Source of the DNA: Paludibaculum sp.
GTDB lineage: Bacteria > Acidobacteriota > Terriglobia > Bryobacterales > Bryobacteraceae
DNA: 64,000 bases
Assembly: GCA_029973955.1 (NCBI GenBank)
Contig: JARKQJ010000078.1
Location: 1 to 64,000 of the forward strand
Reading direction: 5' to 3'
In this document: positions 1-9,690 of the stretch, piece by piece
Layout: each line of letters starts with the position of its first letter
Position numbering within the stretch: the first letter of the stretch is position 1
Notes under the pieces: model-generated
What the model was told of the DNA's origin: nothing
What the model saw: only the letters and a program-made list of their open reading frames with translations
Databases searched by the model: none
Translations under genes and position numbers: made by a program

Positions 1-750
1 CTCGCCGGGGGGGCGCGCGCGCCAGACGGTGCGCGCGCCCGGCTGGGTGAGCTGGTCCTCGAAACACGGCGCAGCGTCCCAGGTCTGCACCTCGTCAAAG
101 CCGGCCTTCTCCAACGCCAGCCGGATCTCGTCCATGGTCCAGCAGACCTCTTCCACGCGCTCCTGGCGGCGGCGCCAGAGCTGGCCCTCGCGAATGAACA
201 GTTCGATGTCGCAGGCGGCCTTGTCCGTGCCCGGCTTGTGCGTGCTGCGCATCACCATGGCCACGGGGTCCTTGTCGATGAACCAGGTGTTGTTCCACAC
301 AGTCTCAAAGGCCAGGCGGTTATTGGTGTCGAAGACGAAGTTGCCGCCGGGGCGCAGGGCGGCGGCGGCGCATTTCAGCACGCGTGAAAGGTCGGACTTG
401 CGCGGCACGTGGTTGATGGCGTCGAACTCGCAGGTGATCAGATCCACCGGCCGCGGCAGGCGAAACTCGCGCATGTCGGAGCGGATCACCTTCACCGGCA
501 GCAGCGCGGCCCGCGCCTTTTCGCGCGTAATGCGGCACATGTCGGGGGAGAGATCGACGGCGAAAGTCCGAATGCCCTGCGCGGCAAACTGTAGCGCCAG
601 CTCGCCCGTGCCGCAACACAGGTCGCAGGCCGAGGAAACCGTGGGCAGCAGCGGCCCGAAGACGGCCTTGCGGACCTGGTGAAAGGGGCGCTGGTATTCG
701 AAGAGCTGGTCGTAGTAGCGCGCCAGCCAGCGGTATGGTTCGGTGGACAT
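1..750 (-). CDS. Class I SAM-dependent methyltransferase (3' end outside window)
   Basis: The reading frame is open from the ATG at 750-748 down to the left edge, giving 250 visible residues without a stop. It starts MSTEPYRWLARYYDQLF, and DLCCGTGEL near residues 43-51 is the glycine-rich SAM-binding motif I of Rossmann-fold methyltransferases. An acidic strand end (FAVDLSP) and the post-motif region LRPGGNFVFDTNN fit the same fold. The substrate cannot be told from the sequence; small-molecule or ubiquinone/UbiE-like methyltransferases are the nearest general type. There is no clear Shine-Dalgarno sequence; a TATCAT box lies 8 nt before the ATG, so the mRNA may be leaderless. The C-terminus is missing. 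Confidence 0.85.
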   Translation of the reverse strand, partial: MSTEPYRWLARYYDQLFEYQRPFHQVRKAVFGPLLPTVSSACDLCCGTGELALQFAAQGIRTFAVDLSPDMCRITREKARAALLPVKVIRSDMREFRLPRPVDLITCEFDAINHVPRKSDLSRVLKCAAAALRPGGNFVFDTNNRLAFETVWNNTWFIDKDPVAMVMRSTHKPGTDKAACDIELFIREGQLWRRRQERVEEVCWTMDEIRLALEKAGFDEVQTWDAAPCFEDQLTQPGARTVWRARPPGE

Positions 751-758
751 GCGCCCCG

Positions 759-764
759 ATGATA
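759..764 (-). promoter_or_regulatory. -10-like box for leaderless methyltransferase mRNA
   Basis: TATCAT on the minus strand ends 8 nt before the ATG at 750. The transcript would start at or beside the start codon. Part of a recurrent pattern in this window. Confidence 0.4.
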
Positions 765-780
765 ACAGGGCGCGAAACGG

Positions 781-1671
781 TTAGCGCAGGTATTTGTTGA
801 AGTGGTCCAGCGTGCGCTGCCAGGCGAGCTTGGCCGCGGCTTCGTCATAGCGCGGCGTGGTGTCGTTGTGGAAGCCGTGGTTGCAGTTCTCGTAGATAAA
901 GGCCTGGTAGGGGATACTGTTGGCCTTCAACGCGGTTTCGTAAGCGGGCCAGCCGGCGTTGACGCGCGTGTCGAGCCCGGCATAGTGCAGCAGCAGCGGC
1001 GCCTTGATTTTGGGCACGTCTTCCACCGGAGGCTGTCCGCCGTAAAAGGGGACCGCGGCAGCCAGGTCGGCGCCCAGGCGCACGGCGAGCATGTTGGCCA
1101 CGCCGCCGCCGAAACAGAAGCCGACCGCGCCCAGCTTCCCGGTACAGTCGGGCCGGGCTTTCAGCCAGCGGGCAGCGGCTTCGAGGTCGTTGTTCATCTT
1201 GGCGCGGTCCACCTGGCGGAAGAGCGCGCCGCCCTTTTCGTCGTCGCCCGGATAGCCGCCGACGCTGGTGAGTCCGTCTGGCGCGAAGGCCATGAAGTTC
1301 GCCGTGCCCAGGCGGCGCGCGACATCTTCGATGTAGGGGTTCAGGCCGCGGTTCTCATGCACCACCAGCACGCCCGGCAGCTTGCCGGTGGCCTTGGCGG
1401 GCCGCACCAGCAGGCCCTTGATGGAGCCGTTCCCGGTGGGCGATTCCACGGTGGCGATCTCCGTCCTGATGCGCGGGTCGTCCTTCGGCACCTGCTGCGC
1501 CCAGGCGTAGTTGGGCCGCAGGCTCTCCCAGATCGCCGTGGCGGTGACGCCGGCGGAGGCGTACTTCTGCGCACCATCCAAGAACGCACGGCGGTCGATG
1601 TCACCATGTACGTATCTGTCGAAGAGATTGAGCAGTTCCTGCGGGAAATCCGTAGCTTTCTTGCGTTCCAT
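781..1671 (-). CDS. Dienelactone hydrolase family protein, probably Tat-exported
   Basis: This is a 296-residue alpha/beta hydrolase of the dienelactone hydrolase family. The nucleophile elbow GFCFGG places Cys186 where the family uses a cysteine nucleophile; the Asp in YAGLDTRVN and the His in NHGFHND complete the expected triad. The N-terminus carries [19 protein letters not shown], a twin-arginine-like stretch some 25 residues in, as in YghX-type members, so export is possible. I chose the ATG at 1671 because AAAGGGG sits about 8 nt upstream; an earlier in-frame start exists at 1704 but lacks such a site. The gene follows the isochorismatase-type gene by 37 nt in the same direction and may be co-transcribed. 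The ester or lactone substrate is unknown. Confidence 0.88.
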   Translation of the reverse strand: MERKKATDFPQELLNLFDRYVHGDIDRRAFLDGAQKYASAGVTATAIWESLRPNYAWAQQVPKDDPRIRTEIATVESPTGNGSIKGLLVRPAKATGKLPGVLVVHENRGLNPYIEDVARRLGTANFMAFAPDGLTSVGGYPGDDEKGGALFRQVDRAKMNNDLEAAARWLKARPDCTGKLGAVGFCFGGGVANMLAVRLGADLAAAVPFYGGQPPVEDVPKIKAPLLLHYAGLDTRVNAGWPAYETALKANSIPYQAFIYENCNHGFHNDTTPRYDEAAAKLAWQRTLDHFNKYLR

Positions 1672-1708
1672 GCCGGGCCCCTTTCTTGGGGTTGAGAATA
1701 ACACACTG

Positions 1709-2476
1709 TCAGAGCGCGGCCAGGATCTGCTCCGACGTCGTGGTGGGGCACCAGTACCGCTCGATGTGCTCGATCACCAGCTCCGTGCCGCGGGCGTGCG
1801 GGACGAACGGGCGGTCCTGCGGATCGTACATCGCGTCGGTCATGTCGCGGATGAGGATGCAGCGCACGCCCCAGCGGCGCATCTGCTTGATGGCGAAGGT
1901 CCGATTGAGAATGCACATGTTGGTATGCACGCCCATGACGAAGAGCCGGTCGAGCTTCTTCGCCTTGAGGATGCGATAGACCTCGGTGCCCTTGTCGGTG
2001 ATGAAGTCCCCGGGCAGGATGGAGATGCCCGGATGCTGGTGTGACCATGCCCGGTGCTGCTTGTCGCCGGGGGTGTCACAGCCGCCATCGGAGTCGTCGA
2101 TGGGCAAGGGCGGGTCGCTGATGTCGAGCGGCTTGGGCGGGATGGCGTCCGGCAGGTCGAGAATCGCCAGGCGGCCGGGCGCATCGCGGTAGGCGTCCAT
2201 GGTGTCGGACGGAGCGTGGATCACGGTGAAGCCCTTGGCGCGGATGCTGCGCAGGAAGGGCTCGGCGCGCGCCACGATTTCGTTGACCCGGGCAGTGGCG
2301 CCGCGGCACCAGTGCTTGTCCCACAGATCGCAGAGGATGACGGCGGATCGACGCGGATCCAGCGGCTCAGAGGACTCCAAAGCCCCGGTTTCCGAGCGTT
2401 GGCGCAGCAGTAGCGGCGCCGCTGCGAAGTGCGCCAGGAAGCGGCGGCGAGCGGGAAGAAGCGGATCGGACGTCAT
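1709..2476 (-). CDS. Isochorismatase-family cysteine hydrolase with Tat-like signal
   Basis: The 255-residue protein begins with [16 protein letters not shown], a twin-arginine-type signal. The hydrolase domain begins around residue 43 ([13 protein letters not shown], with the catalytic Asp) and contains [15 protein letters not shown], where Cys188 is the expected nucleophile of the isochorismatase/nicotinamidase superfamily. Members cleave amides or vinyl ethers; the substrate here is unknown, and export would make nicotinamidase or siderophore roles unlikely. It is divergent from the aldo/keto reductase gene, with 49 nt between the starts. There is no Shine-Dalgarno sequence, but TACACT lies 8 nt upstream of the ATG. 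Confidence 0.85.
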   Translation of the reverse strand: MTSDPLLPARRRFLAHFAAAPLLLRQRSETGALESSEPLDPRRSAVILCDLWDKHWCRGATARVNEIVARAEPFLRSIRAKGFTVIHAPSDTMDAYRDAPGRLAILDLPDAIPPKPLDISDPPLPIDDSDGGCDTPGDKQHRAWSHQHPGISILPGDFITDKGTEVYRILKAKKLDRLFVMGVHTNMCILNRTFAIKQMRRWGVRCILIRDMTDAMYDPQDRPFVPHARGTELVIEHIERYWCPTTTSEQILAAL

Positions 2477-2484
2477 GTCTCGTT

Positions 2485-2490
2485 AGTGTA
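2485..2490 (-). promoter_or_regulatory. -10-like box for leaderless hydrolase mRNA
   Basis: TACACT on the minus strand is separated from the ATG at 2476 by 8 nt. Confidence 0.4.
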
Positions 2491-2513
2491 TCCCCGCGGA
2501 GGCGATTTGGGGT

Positions 2514-2519
2514 TACAAT
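2514..2519 (+). promoter_or_regulatory. -10-like box for leaderless aldo/keto reductase mRNA
   Basis: TACAAT matches 5 of 6 bases of the -10 consensus and ends 6 nt before the ATG at 2526. No -35 box is obvious. Confidence 0.45.
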
Positions 2520-2525
2520 CACCCC

Positions 2526-3449
2526 ATGAACCGCAGAGAGTTCGTCGTCACAGCAACCAGCGCCGGCGCCGCCTCAGGCGCCGTGAAGCCGTTCCCCAGG
2601 CGTCCTTACAAAGACGGCATCGAGTTGTCCGTCATCGGGTTCGGCGGCATCGTGGTGATGGGCGGCGAGCAACCGGAAGCCAACAAGCGCGTGGCGGCGG
2701 CGTGGGAACGCGGCATCAACTATTTCGACGTCGCGCCGCAGTACGGAGACGGCGAGGCGGAGATCAAGCTCGGGCCCGCGCTGGAACCCTACCGCAAGAA
2801 CGCCTTTCTGGCGTGCAAGACGTTGATGCGGGATGCGGCCGGAGCCCAGATGGAGATGGAACGGTCGTTCAAACGGCTCCGCACGGACCACTTCGATCTC
2901 TACCAGTTTCACGCCGTGTCGTCGATGGACGACGTCAGGAAGATCCTGGCGCCGGGCGGGGCGGCGGAGTGGTTCCTGAAAGCGAAGAAGGAAGGCAAGA
3001 CCCGCTACTGCGGCTTCTCCGCCCACAACGCGGAGGCGGCCATCGCATTGCTTGACGCCTTCCCGGCGGATTCAATTCTGTTCCCGGTGAACTTCGCCTG
3101 CTGGCACGCCGGCGGCTTCGGTCCGCAGATTCTCCAGAAGGCCAAGCAGAAGGGCGCCGCCCGCCTGGCGCTGAAAGGCATGGCGTACCAGCCGTGGCCG
3201 AAAGCGCTGGCGCGCGCCGAGCGGAAGTATCCCAAGTGCTGGTACCAGCCGTTGGACGATCTGGAGAAGGCCCGCCTGGGTCTGCGATGGACCCTCTCCC
3301 AGGAGATCACCGCCGCCGTCCCGCCTGGAGATGAACGCCTCTTCTCGATGGCCATGGACATCGGCGCGGAGTTCAAACCGCTCACCATGCGCGAGCAAAC
3401 CGAGGTGGCCGCCTGGGCGAAAACCACCGAGCCGCTGTTCCGGGCCTGA
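2526..3449 (+). CDS. Aldo/keto reductase, Tat-signal-like N-terminus
   Basis: The 307-residue protein starts MNRREFVVTATSAGAASGA, a twin-arginine motif followed by a weakly hydrophobic stretch, so it may act in the periplasm. The aldo/keto reductase barrel shows YFDVAPQYGDGEAE with the catalytic Asp68 and Tyr73, a Lys in FLACKTLMRD, and the strand DHFDLYQFHAVSS typical of the family. Such enzymes reduce sugar or other carbonyls with NAD(P)H. In this genome type they often accompany Gfo/Idh oxidoreductases in sugar breakdown; that link is inference. The MFS transporter 88 nt downstream in the same direction may carry its substrate. The start agrees with the TACAAT box 6 nt upstream. Confidence 0.88.
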   Translation: MNRREFVVTATSAGAASGAVKPFPRRPYKDGIELSVIGFGGIVVMGGEQPEANKRVAAAWERGINYFDVAPQYGDGEAEIKLGPALEPYRKNAFLACKTLMRDAAGAQMEMERSFKRLRTDHFDLYQFHAVSSMDDVRKILAPGGAAEWFLKAKKEGKTRYCGFSAHNAEAAIALLDAFPADSILFPVNFACWHAGGFGPQILQKAKQKGAARLALKGMAYQPWPKALARAERKYPKCWYQPLDDLEKARLGLRWTLSQEITAAVPPGDERLFSMAMDIGAEFKPLTMREQTEVAAWAKTTEPLFRA

Positions 3450-3537
3450 AATAACCGTTTCGGTTTTGATCCATTCGTTTCAATTTATGAGAGAATCGTG
3501 AGATAGCCCCGCACCTGCCGGGAGCCACGAAAATTCC

Positions 3538-4776
<1,239 letters not shown>

Positions 4777-4823
4777 CCCGCGTCACCGACACCATGCCCC
4801 ACCAGGCGGGACAATCATCTGTG

Positions 4824-6119
4824 ATGCGGAGAGTCGCACTACTGCTGCTGCCCTGGGCCGCCTGGGCCCAGGTGCCCGACTACCACGGGTCCTTCACCGT
4901 CCCCTACGATCATCCGGCGCTGAAGTACGCCGGGCCGCCCAAAGAGGACCGCGCCGCCCGCCTGCGGGAGCAACTCGCCTCCGGCAAACTGCAACTCGCC
5001 TGGGACCCGAAGTTCGGCTACCTCCCGGCGGTGCTCAAGGCCCTGGGCATCTCGCCCGCATCGCAGGGCCTCGTGTTCTCGAAAACCAGCCTGCAGGTGA
5101 CGAAGATCTCCGCGCAGAACCCGCGCGCCATCTACTTCAACGATGACGCCTACGTCGGCTTCGTGCCCGGCGGCGACCTGCTGGAGATCTCCGCCTCCGA
5201 TCCCGAGCGCGGCGCCATGTTCTTCTCCATCGAGCAGAAGCGCGCAGCGCGGCCCGAACTCGAACGCGGTGACGGCTGCCTGCAGTGTCACGCCACGCCC
5301 AATACCACCGGCGTACCGGGCCACCTGGTGCGCTCCGTGCACACTGATCCGCAGGGCTTCGTCGACACCGAAGCCAGCTCCTACGTCACTGACCACCGCA
5401 GCCCGTTCCTGGAGCGCTGGGGCGGCTGGTACGTCACCGGCACCCACGGCGGCGCGCGTCACATGGGCAACGCCCCCTCGGGCGAGGCCGCCGGCAACGT
5501 GGTTTCGCTGAAGAAGTACTTCGACACCACGCGCTACCTCACGCCGCACAGCGACATCGTGGCGCTGATGGTGCTGGAGCACCAGACCAAGCTGCACAAT
5601 CTCTTCACGCGCGCCGGCGTGGAGGCGCGCGCCGCGCTGCTGGTCCAGGCCGAGATGAACCAGGTGATGAAACGTCCGGCAGGCGAGTTGAGCGATACCA
5701 CCGCGCGCCAATTGGATCACGCCGCGGAGATCCTCACCCGCTATCTGCTCTTCGCCGACGAAGCGCCGCTGCAAAGCCCCGTGCGCGGGACCTCGGAGTT
5801 CGTGAAGCTCTTCGCCGCGCAAGGCCCGAGAGACCCCCAGGGCCGCAGCCTGCGCGAGTTCGATCTCGACAGGCGCCTCTTCAAGTACCCCTGCAGCTAC
5901 CTGATCTACTCCGAGCCGTTTCTCCGCCTCCCTCAGCCGTTGAAGCAGCGGATTCTGGCTCGCATCGACGCCGTGCTCTCAGGTCAGGACACCTCGCCCG
6001 CGTACGCGCGCTGGAGCCCGGAAGACCGCCGCGCGGTGCGCGAGATTCTGGCCGCGACTTTACCCGCGGCCTCCGCCTCTTCGCCCGCAACCGCCCTCAC
6101 TGTGCCGCGATCCGAATGA
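4824..6119 (+). CDS. Exported protein with single CXXCH haem-binding motif
   Basis: The 431-residue protein starts MRRVALLLLPWAAWA, a short signal peptide, and is expected in the periplasm. One c-type haem motif, CLQCH, lies at residues 152-156 after GDGC, and a conserved-looking HMGNAPSG stretch follows with possible axial Met/His ligands. The remainder, rich in His and Trp and ending near residue 430, does not match a cytochrome family I can name. I chose the ATG at 4824; the frame itself is open much further upstream, but that part overlaps the MFS gene in another frame. The 3' end overlaps the convergent glycosidase-like gene by 23 nt. A role in periplasmic electron transfer is inference. 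Confidence 0.75.
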   Translation: MRRVALLLLPWAAWAQVPDYHGSFTVPYDHPALKYAGPPKEDRAARLREQLASGKLQLAWDPKFGYLPAVLKALGISPASQGLVFSKTSLQVTKISAQNPRAIYFNDDAYVGFVPGGDLLEISASDPERGAMFFSIEQKRAARPELERGDGCLQCHATPNTTGVPGHLVRSVHTDPQGFVDTEASSYVTDHRSPFLERWGGWYVTGTHGGARHMGNAPSGEAAGNVVSLKKYFDTTRYLTPHSDIVALMVLEHQTKLHNLFTRAGVEARAALLVQAEMNQVMKRPAGELSDTTARQLDHAAEILTRYLLFADEAPLQSPVRGTSEFVKLFAAQGPRDPQGRSLREFDLDRRLFKYPCSYLIYSEPFLRLPQPLKQRILARIDAVLSGQDTSPAYARWSPEDRRAVREILAATLPAASASSPATALTVPRSE

Positions 6120-7962
6120 CGCCGCGCTGGCCGTTCTCCGGCTGGAAGCGGATATAGATGGAATCGCCCACGTCCTCGCGGTCGAATTTCAAGTCCGTCC
6201 CATCCACCATCACCGCGCGCGGGGAAAATCCGCGCGGCAGAAGCACGCGAAACGCCAGTTGCCCGGCGGCGCCCGAATACTCGATGCCGATCGACCGCGG
6301 CTCGGCGTTCCAGGAGTAACTGAAGTAGCCGTTCGACGACGCATAGCGCGCCGTGGCCTTGGCCTGCGCGATGCCCGCCGCCGCCCACCGCGGAGAGACC
6401 TCCACTGAGCGGTAGACGCTGTCGGTATCGCGAATGCCGGCCAACCCTTCCACCAGCGCGTCCACCCACTGCGCCATGCCCCAACCGGCGTAGCGCACCT
6501 CGTTCGTCGTGCGGAAGCCCGGCGTGCCGTCGGGCCAGTACCACACCTGCGCCCCGCCGGTGTCGCGCAGATGCCCGGCGTACTGCCGGATCAGCTCCAC
6601 GCCGTACGCTTCACGGCCGTTCTGCAATGCGCCGCGCGCCAGTTCCCCGCCCACCCACGGCATCAGCCCGCCGTTCGCGTATCCTCCCTGCAGGCGGAAC
6701 GGCTCTTTCCAGTAACCGAGGTGATCGGGATAGCCCGGTTGCAGGCTCCACCAGGGATACTTGTCGCCGGTCACGCCGCGGCGCCGGCGGTATTCATCGA
6801 TCACTTCGATGGCCTGCGATTCGCTGGCCAGTCCGCGCGTCACGGCCCAGGTGTTGCCCATGGCGAGTTGCTTCGATTCGTCGAAGTCGCCGTGGTCGAT
6901 CTGGTCGAGGTGGACGTGGTGCAGAAACTTGCCGCCGTCCCACAGCAGCTTCACGCTGCGTTCTCCGTAGCCCTGCGCCTCTTTGGCCCACTCCCGCGAC
7001 TTCTGCGCCTGGCCGAGGTGCGCGTACATGGAGCTCATGGCGCGGAACGCCAGATAGTAGCCGCTGGCGTCGCAGGTGGCGATGACGTGGCGCGCGTTGC
7101 CCTGGTCGGTGGCGCCGTCGATGTCGTAATCCCATGTGTCGCAACTGTGCTGGCGCTTGATCAGCCGGTTGGTGGGATCCCAGTGCTTGGCGTCGCTGCG
7201 GATATAGGCGAGAGCCTTCTCGAGCTTCGGCAGCGCGGCGGCCATCCAGGCGTCGTCACCCGTTGCGCGCCACGTATCCCACACGCCGAGCGTCAGGATG
7301 TACTCGACGTCGCTCTCCAGGCCCACGCGCCACGTGCGGCCGTCGCGTTCTATGCCGTCCGGCGTCTGGCCGTCTTCACGCTGGACTTCCAGAAAGCGAT
7401 CGAGGCCGCACTGCATCTCGCGCTCCCAGTACTTGTAGGCGGGCATCGAGTAGATCCAGTCGCGCAGCCAGATGCCGTCGAAATGGTTCGTATCGGCGGA
7501 GATGTAGCCGACGAAGCGGCCGCGTTTGGTCTGGTAGTCGCGCCGGCCCAACTGCATGGCTTCGCGCGTGAAGGGGAAAATGGCGTCGAAGTCGCGGTCG
7601 CCCGTCTCCACGCCGGTCTCGGCGTCGAGGCGGAAATTCAGGTAGCGGCTGTACTTCTTCTCTCCGGGGAACCAGAGGTAGATGTAATGCACCCCAATCT
7701 GGCCGCTGGCGGTGAAACGCAGCGAACCGCGCCCGTGGGCCAGATCGACGTCCTTCTCGAAGTAGGTCTTTTGCAGCGGATCGGCTACGCGGATGCGGCA
7801 GGTGGCATCCCCGGCGGCACGGCCAGTGATCGAAAGCTGGACGGTCTCCAGAGGCCGGTAGGTCTTGCGGTCTGTCTCGATGCGGCCGTAGCGGCCCTCC
7901 ACCGCTGTGGGGTCGGACGCCAGAGCCAGGGCGGGCAACAGCAACAACAGGAATCGCGCCAT
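6097..7962 (-). CDS. Six-hairpin glycosidase-like exported protein
   Basis: The 621-residue protein has a signal peptide (MARFLLLLLPALALA), then a beta-rich domain of about 100 residues, then an alpha/alpha barrel domain from about residue 125. It contains GIWLRDWIYSMPAY, CDTWDYDIDGATD and PWVGGELARGA, motifs of the kind seen in six-hairpin glycosidases and glycogen-debranching-like enzymes, with acidic residues lining the barrel. A C-terminal beta domain ends the protein. I expect it to act on an oligo- or polysaccharide outside the cytoplasm; the CAZy family is not clear to me. There is no Shine-Dalgarno sequence apart from the TAGGAT box 6 nt before the ATG, which may instead be a -10 element. 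Confidence 0.75.
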   Translation of the reverse strand: MARFLLLLLPALALASDPTAVEGRYGRIETDRKTYRPLETVQLSITGRAAGDATCRIRVADPLQKTYFEKDVDLAHGRGSLRFTASGQIGVHYIYLWFPGEKKYSRYLNFRLDAETGVETGDRDFDAIFPFTREAMQLGRRDYQTKRGRFVGYISADTNHFDGIWLRDWIYSMPAYKYWEREMQCGLDRFLEVQREDGQTPDGIERDGRTWRVGLESDVEYILTLGVWDTWRATGDDAWMAAALPKLEKALAYIRSDAKHWDPTNRLIKRQHSCDTWDYDIDGATDQGNARHVIATCDASGYYLAFRAMSSMYAHLGQAQKSREWAKEAQGYGERSVKLLWDGGKFLHHVHLDQIDHGDFDESKQLAMGNTWAVTRGLASESQAIEVIDEYRRRRGVTGDKYPWWSLQPGYPDHLGYWKEPFRLQGGYANGGLMPWVGGELARGALQNGREAYGVELIRQYAGHLRDTGGAQVWYWPDGTPGFRTTNEVRYAGWGMAQWVDALVEGLAGIRDTDSVYRSVEVSPRWAAAGIAQAKATARYASSNGYFSYSWNAEPRSIGIEYSGAAGQLAFRVLLPRGFSPRAVMVDGTDLKFDREDVGDSIYIRFQPENGQRGVIRIAAQ

Positions 7963-7968
7963 GCGGCC

Positions 7969-7974
7969 ATCCTA
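7969..7974 (-). promoter_or_regulatory. -10-like box before glycosidase-like gene
   Basis: TAGGAT ends 6 nt before the ATG at 7962. It could also act as a weak AGGA ribosome site, so the reading as a promoter is uncertain. Confidence 0.35.
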
Positions 7975-7991
7975 TCGAATCCCGCGCACGG

Positions 7992-9410
7992 CTATTCGAC
8001 GAACTGGCGGGCGAACTCCACGAACCGCGCTGCGTCCTGGAAGTTGCTGGCAATGCCGAACGACACGCGCACCGCGCCCGTGCCTTTGCCGTCCACGCAC
8101 AGGCGGAAGTCGTCCGGCGTGAAGCGCGAAGTCTGCTGCACCCAAGGCTGGTTGAAACACCCGATGATCTCGGTCTTCGAAATACTCAGCGCCGTCTCGC
8201 CGCCGCCTGGATTGCAGAAGCAGCCGCTGCGCAGTGAGATCCGGTGGCGCGCGGCCTCCTCTTCCACACGGTGGTGATCCACCACAACGCCGGCCGCATC
8301 GTAGAAGTTCATCGTGATGGTGCCGCCGCGTGAGCCCCGCGCCCCGGGGCCGTATACCCGCACCGCCGGCTTCCCGTTCGCATGGTGCAGCGAACTCAGC
8401 TCCTCGATCAGCCAGCCCGTCAGGCACGCGCAGCGGGTGTGGATGAGATCGACACCCGTCCGCTCCAGATGATCCAGACCCACCTCGATGCCGGGGATGT
8501 TCAAAAAGTCCACCGTGCCGTCTTCAAAGGCCGCCGCCCCTTCCGCCATGAAGTAGCGGTCGCCCTGCACCGAAGCCACCGTGATCGTGCCGCCGGCAAA
8601 CCAGGGACGCTTCAACTTGCCCAGCACCGCGCGCTTGGCCAACAGACAACCGATGCCCGTCGGGTAGCCGAACATCTTGTAGAACGACAGCGCCACGAAC
8701 TCCGGCTTGTGGACGCTCAGATCCAGCCGGTTCGTCGGCACATACGCCGCCGCGTCCAGCAGCACGTCCCAACCCTGGCCCTGCGCCCGCTCAATCCAGT
8801 CCAGCGAATGCTGCACCCCCGAGAAGTTCGACTGCGCGGGATATGCAAACAGATGGTTCCCTGCCCCGGGGGCCACCGCCAGATTCTCTTCCATCTGCCC
8901 CTCGTCCAGCGTCATCTCCGGCAGGTGCATGGGCACATAGTGGATCGCCGCTCCCTGCGCTCGGGCGAACTCCCGGATGCCATTCACCGAAGTGTGGTTG
9001 TCGAAAGTCAGCAGGTACGTTGACTCGGCCGAAAACGGATACGACTCGCCCACCAGCTTCAGCGCCCCGGAGGCGTTCTGCGTGAAGATCGCCACATACT
9101 CTTCCGGCGAGGCCTGAAAGTAGGCCAGGATCCGCGCCCGCACCCGATCCACCAGATCCGTCATGCGCTGCGACGAGGGGTTGTGCGAATGCGGGTTGCC
9201 GAACAGATGGTCTTCCAGCAAGGCATGGTGCTCTCTCACCTGCCGCTCACTGTAGAGCCCAGCGCCCGTGTAGTCGAGATAGACCTCGTCCAGCCGGTCC
9301 AGCCGGGAGTATTCCCTGCTCCTCAGCTCGTCCAAAACGGCCGTCGAGCTGTATTCCGGGTAGGCGTCCAGCAGCCTGGCATAGCCTGGAGTGATTTGAT
9401 CCTGCTCCAT
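7992..9410 (-). CDS. Class V aminotransferase, molybdenum-cofactor-sulfurase-like
   Basis: This is a PLP enzyme of 472 residues in the NifS-like fold. YLDYTGAGLYSERQV and FGNPHSHNPSSQRM resemble the N-terminal domain of MoCo sulfurases more than IscS/SufS. The PLP lysine is in SFYKMFGYPTG; a cysteine-bearing loop RSGCFCNPGGGE lies near the C-terminus where a persulfide cysteine would be expected. The C-terminal MOSC domain of eukaryotic MOCOS is absent. The reaction is probably cysteine desulfuration or a related beta-elimination. I chose the second ATG (9410) since GGTGGAG lies 5 nt upstream; the first in-frame start is at 9431. It ends 29 nt upstream of the glycosidase-like gene, which points the same way. 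Confidence 0.82.
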   Translation of the reverse strand: MEQDQITPGYARLLDAYPEYSSTAVLDELRSREYSRLDRLDEVYLDYTGAGLYSERQVREHHALLEDHLFGNPHSHNPSSQRMTDLVDRVRARILAYFQASPEEYVAIFTQNASGALKLVGESYPFSAESTYLLTFDNHTSVNGIREFARAQGAAIHYVPMHLPEMTLDEGQMEENLAVAPGAGNHLFAYPAQSNFSGVQHSLDWIERAQGQGWDVLLDAAAYVPTNRLDLSVHKPEFVALSFYKMFGYPTGIGCLLAKRAVLGKLKRPWFAGGTITVASVQGDRYFMAEGAAAFEDGTVDFLNIPGIEVGLDHLERTGVDLIHTRCACLTGWLIEELSSLHHANGKPAVRVYGPGARGSRGGTITMNFYDAAGVVVDHHRVEEEAARHRISLRSGCFCNPGGGETALSISKTEIIGCFNQPWVQQTSRFTPDDFRLCVDGKGTGAVRVSFGIASNFQDAARFVEFARQFVE

Positions 9411-9569
9411 ATCTGCTCCACCAAGATACAACTCAAAGGCGCGCCACCGACAGCCCGTGGCTGGAAATCACTGTCAGAGAAGGCTTTAGATCCTTATACA
9501 CCACAGCAAGGTGGTGGCTTTCGGCGCAAACCGGGGGTAACGCCCCGCAACATATTGGATTCAAGCCAC

Positions 9570-9598
9570 TTGACATCATCGCCGCGGCGGGCGATAAA
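9570..9598 (+). promoter_or_regulatory. Sigma-70-type promoter for the CoA-transferase/Vor operon
   Basis: TTGACA at 9570-9575, a 17-nt spacer, and GATAAA at 9593-9598. It lies about 90 nt before the first gene of the operon and is the best promoter in the 280-nt gap 9411-9690. The rest of that gap holds two small hairpins (9499-9516 and 9532-9547) of unknown meaning. Confidence 0.5.
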
Positions 9599-9690
9599 GG
9601 AGATGCAAGGTCGATATCAGTTATGTGGGTATTAAAATCACAAATCAGTACCCCATGGACATGGTGAGTCTGATAGAAAAAGAGTGCAGC

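Noticed and set aside
3450-3475. AACCG-TTT-CGGTTTT as terminator of the aldo/keto reductase gene
   Set aside because: The stem has only five base pairs with a three-base loop; too weak to call.
9499-9547. Two adjacent small hairpins as a riboswitch
   Set aside because: They lie upstream of the best promoter for the operon and match no riboswitch core I know (the c-di-GMP-type bases GCAAACC occur, but the rest does not).
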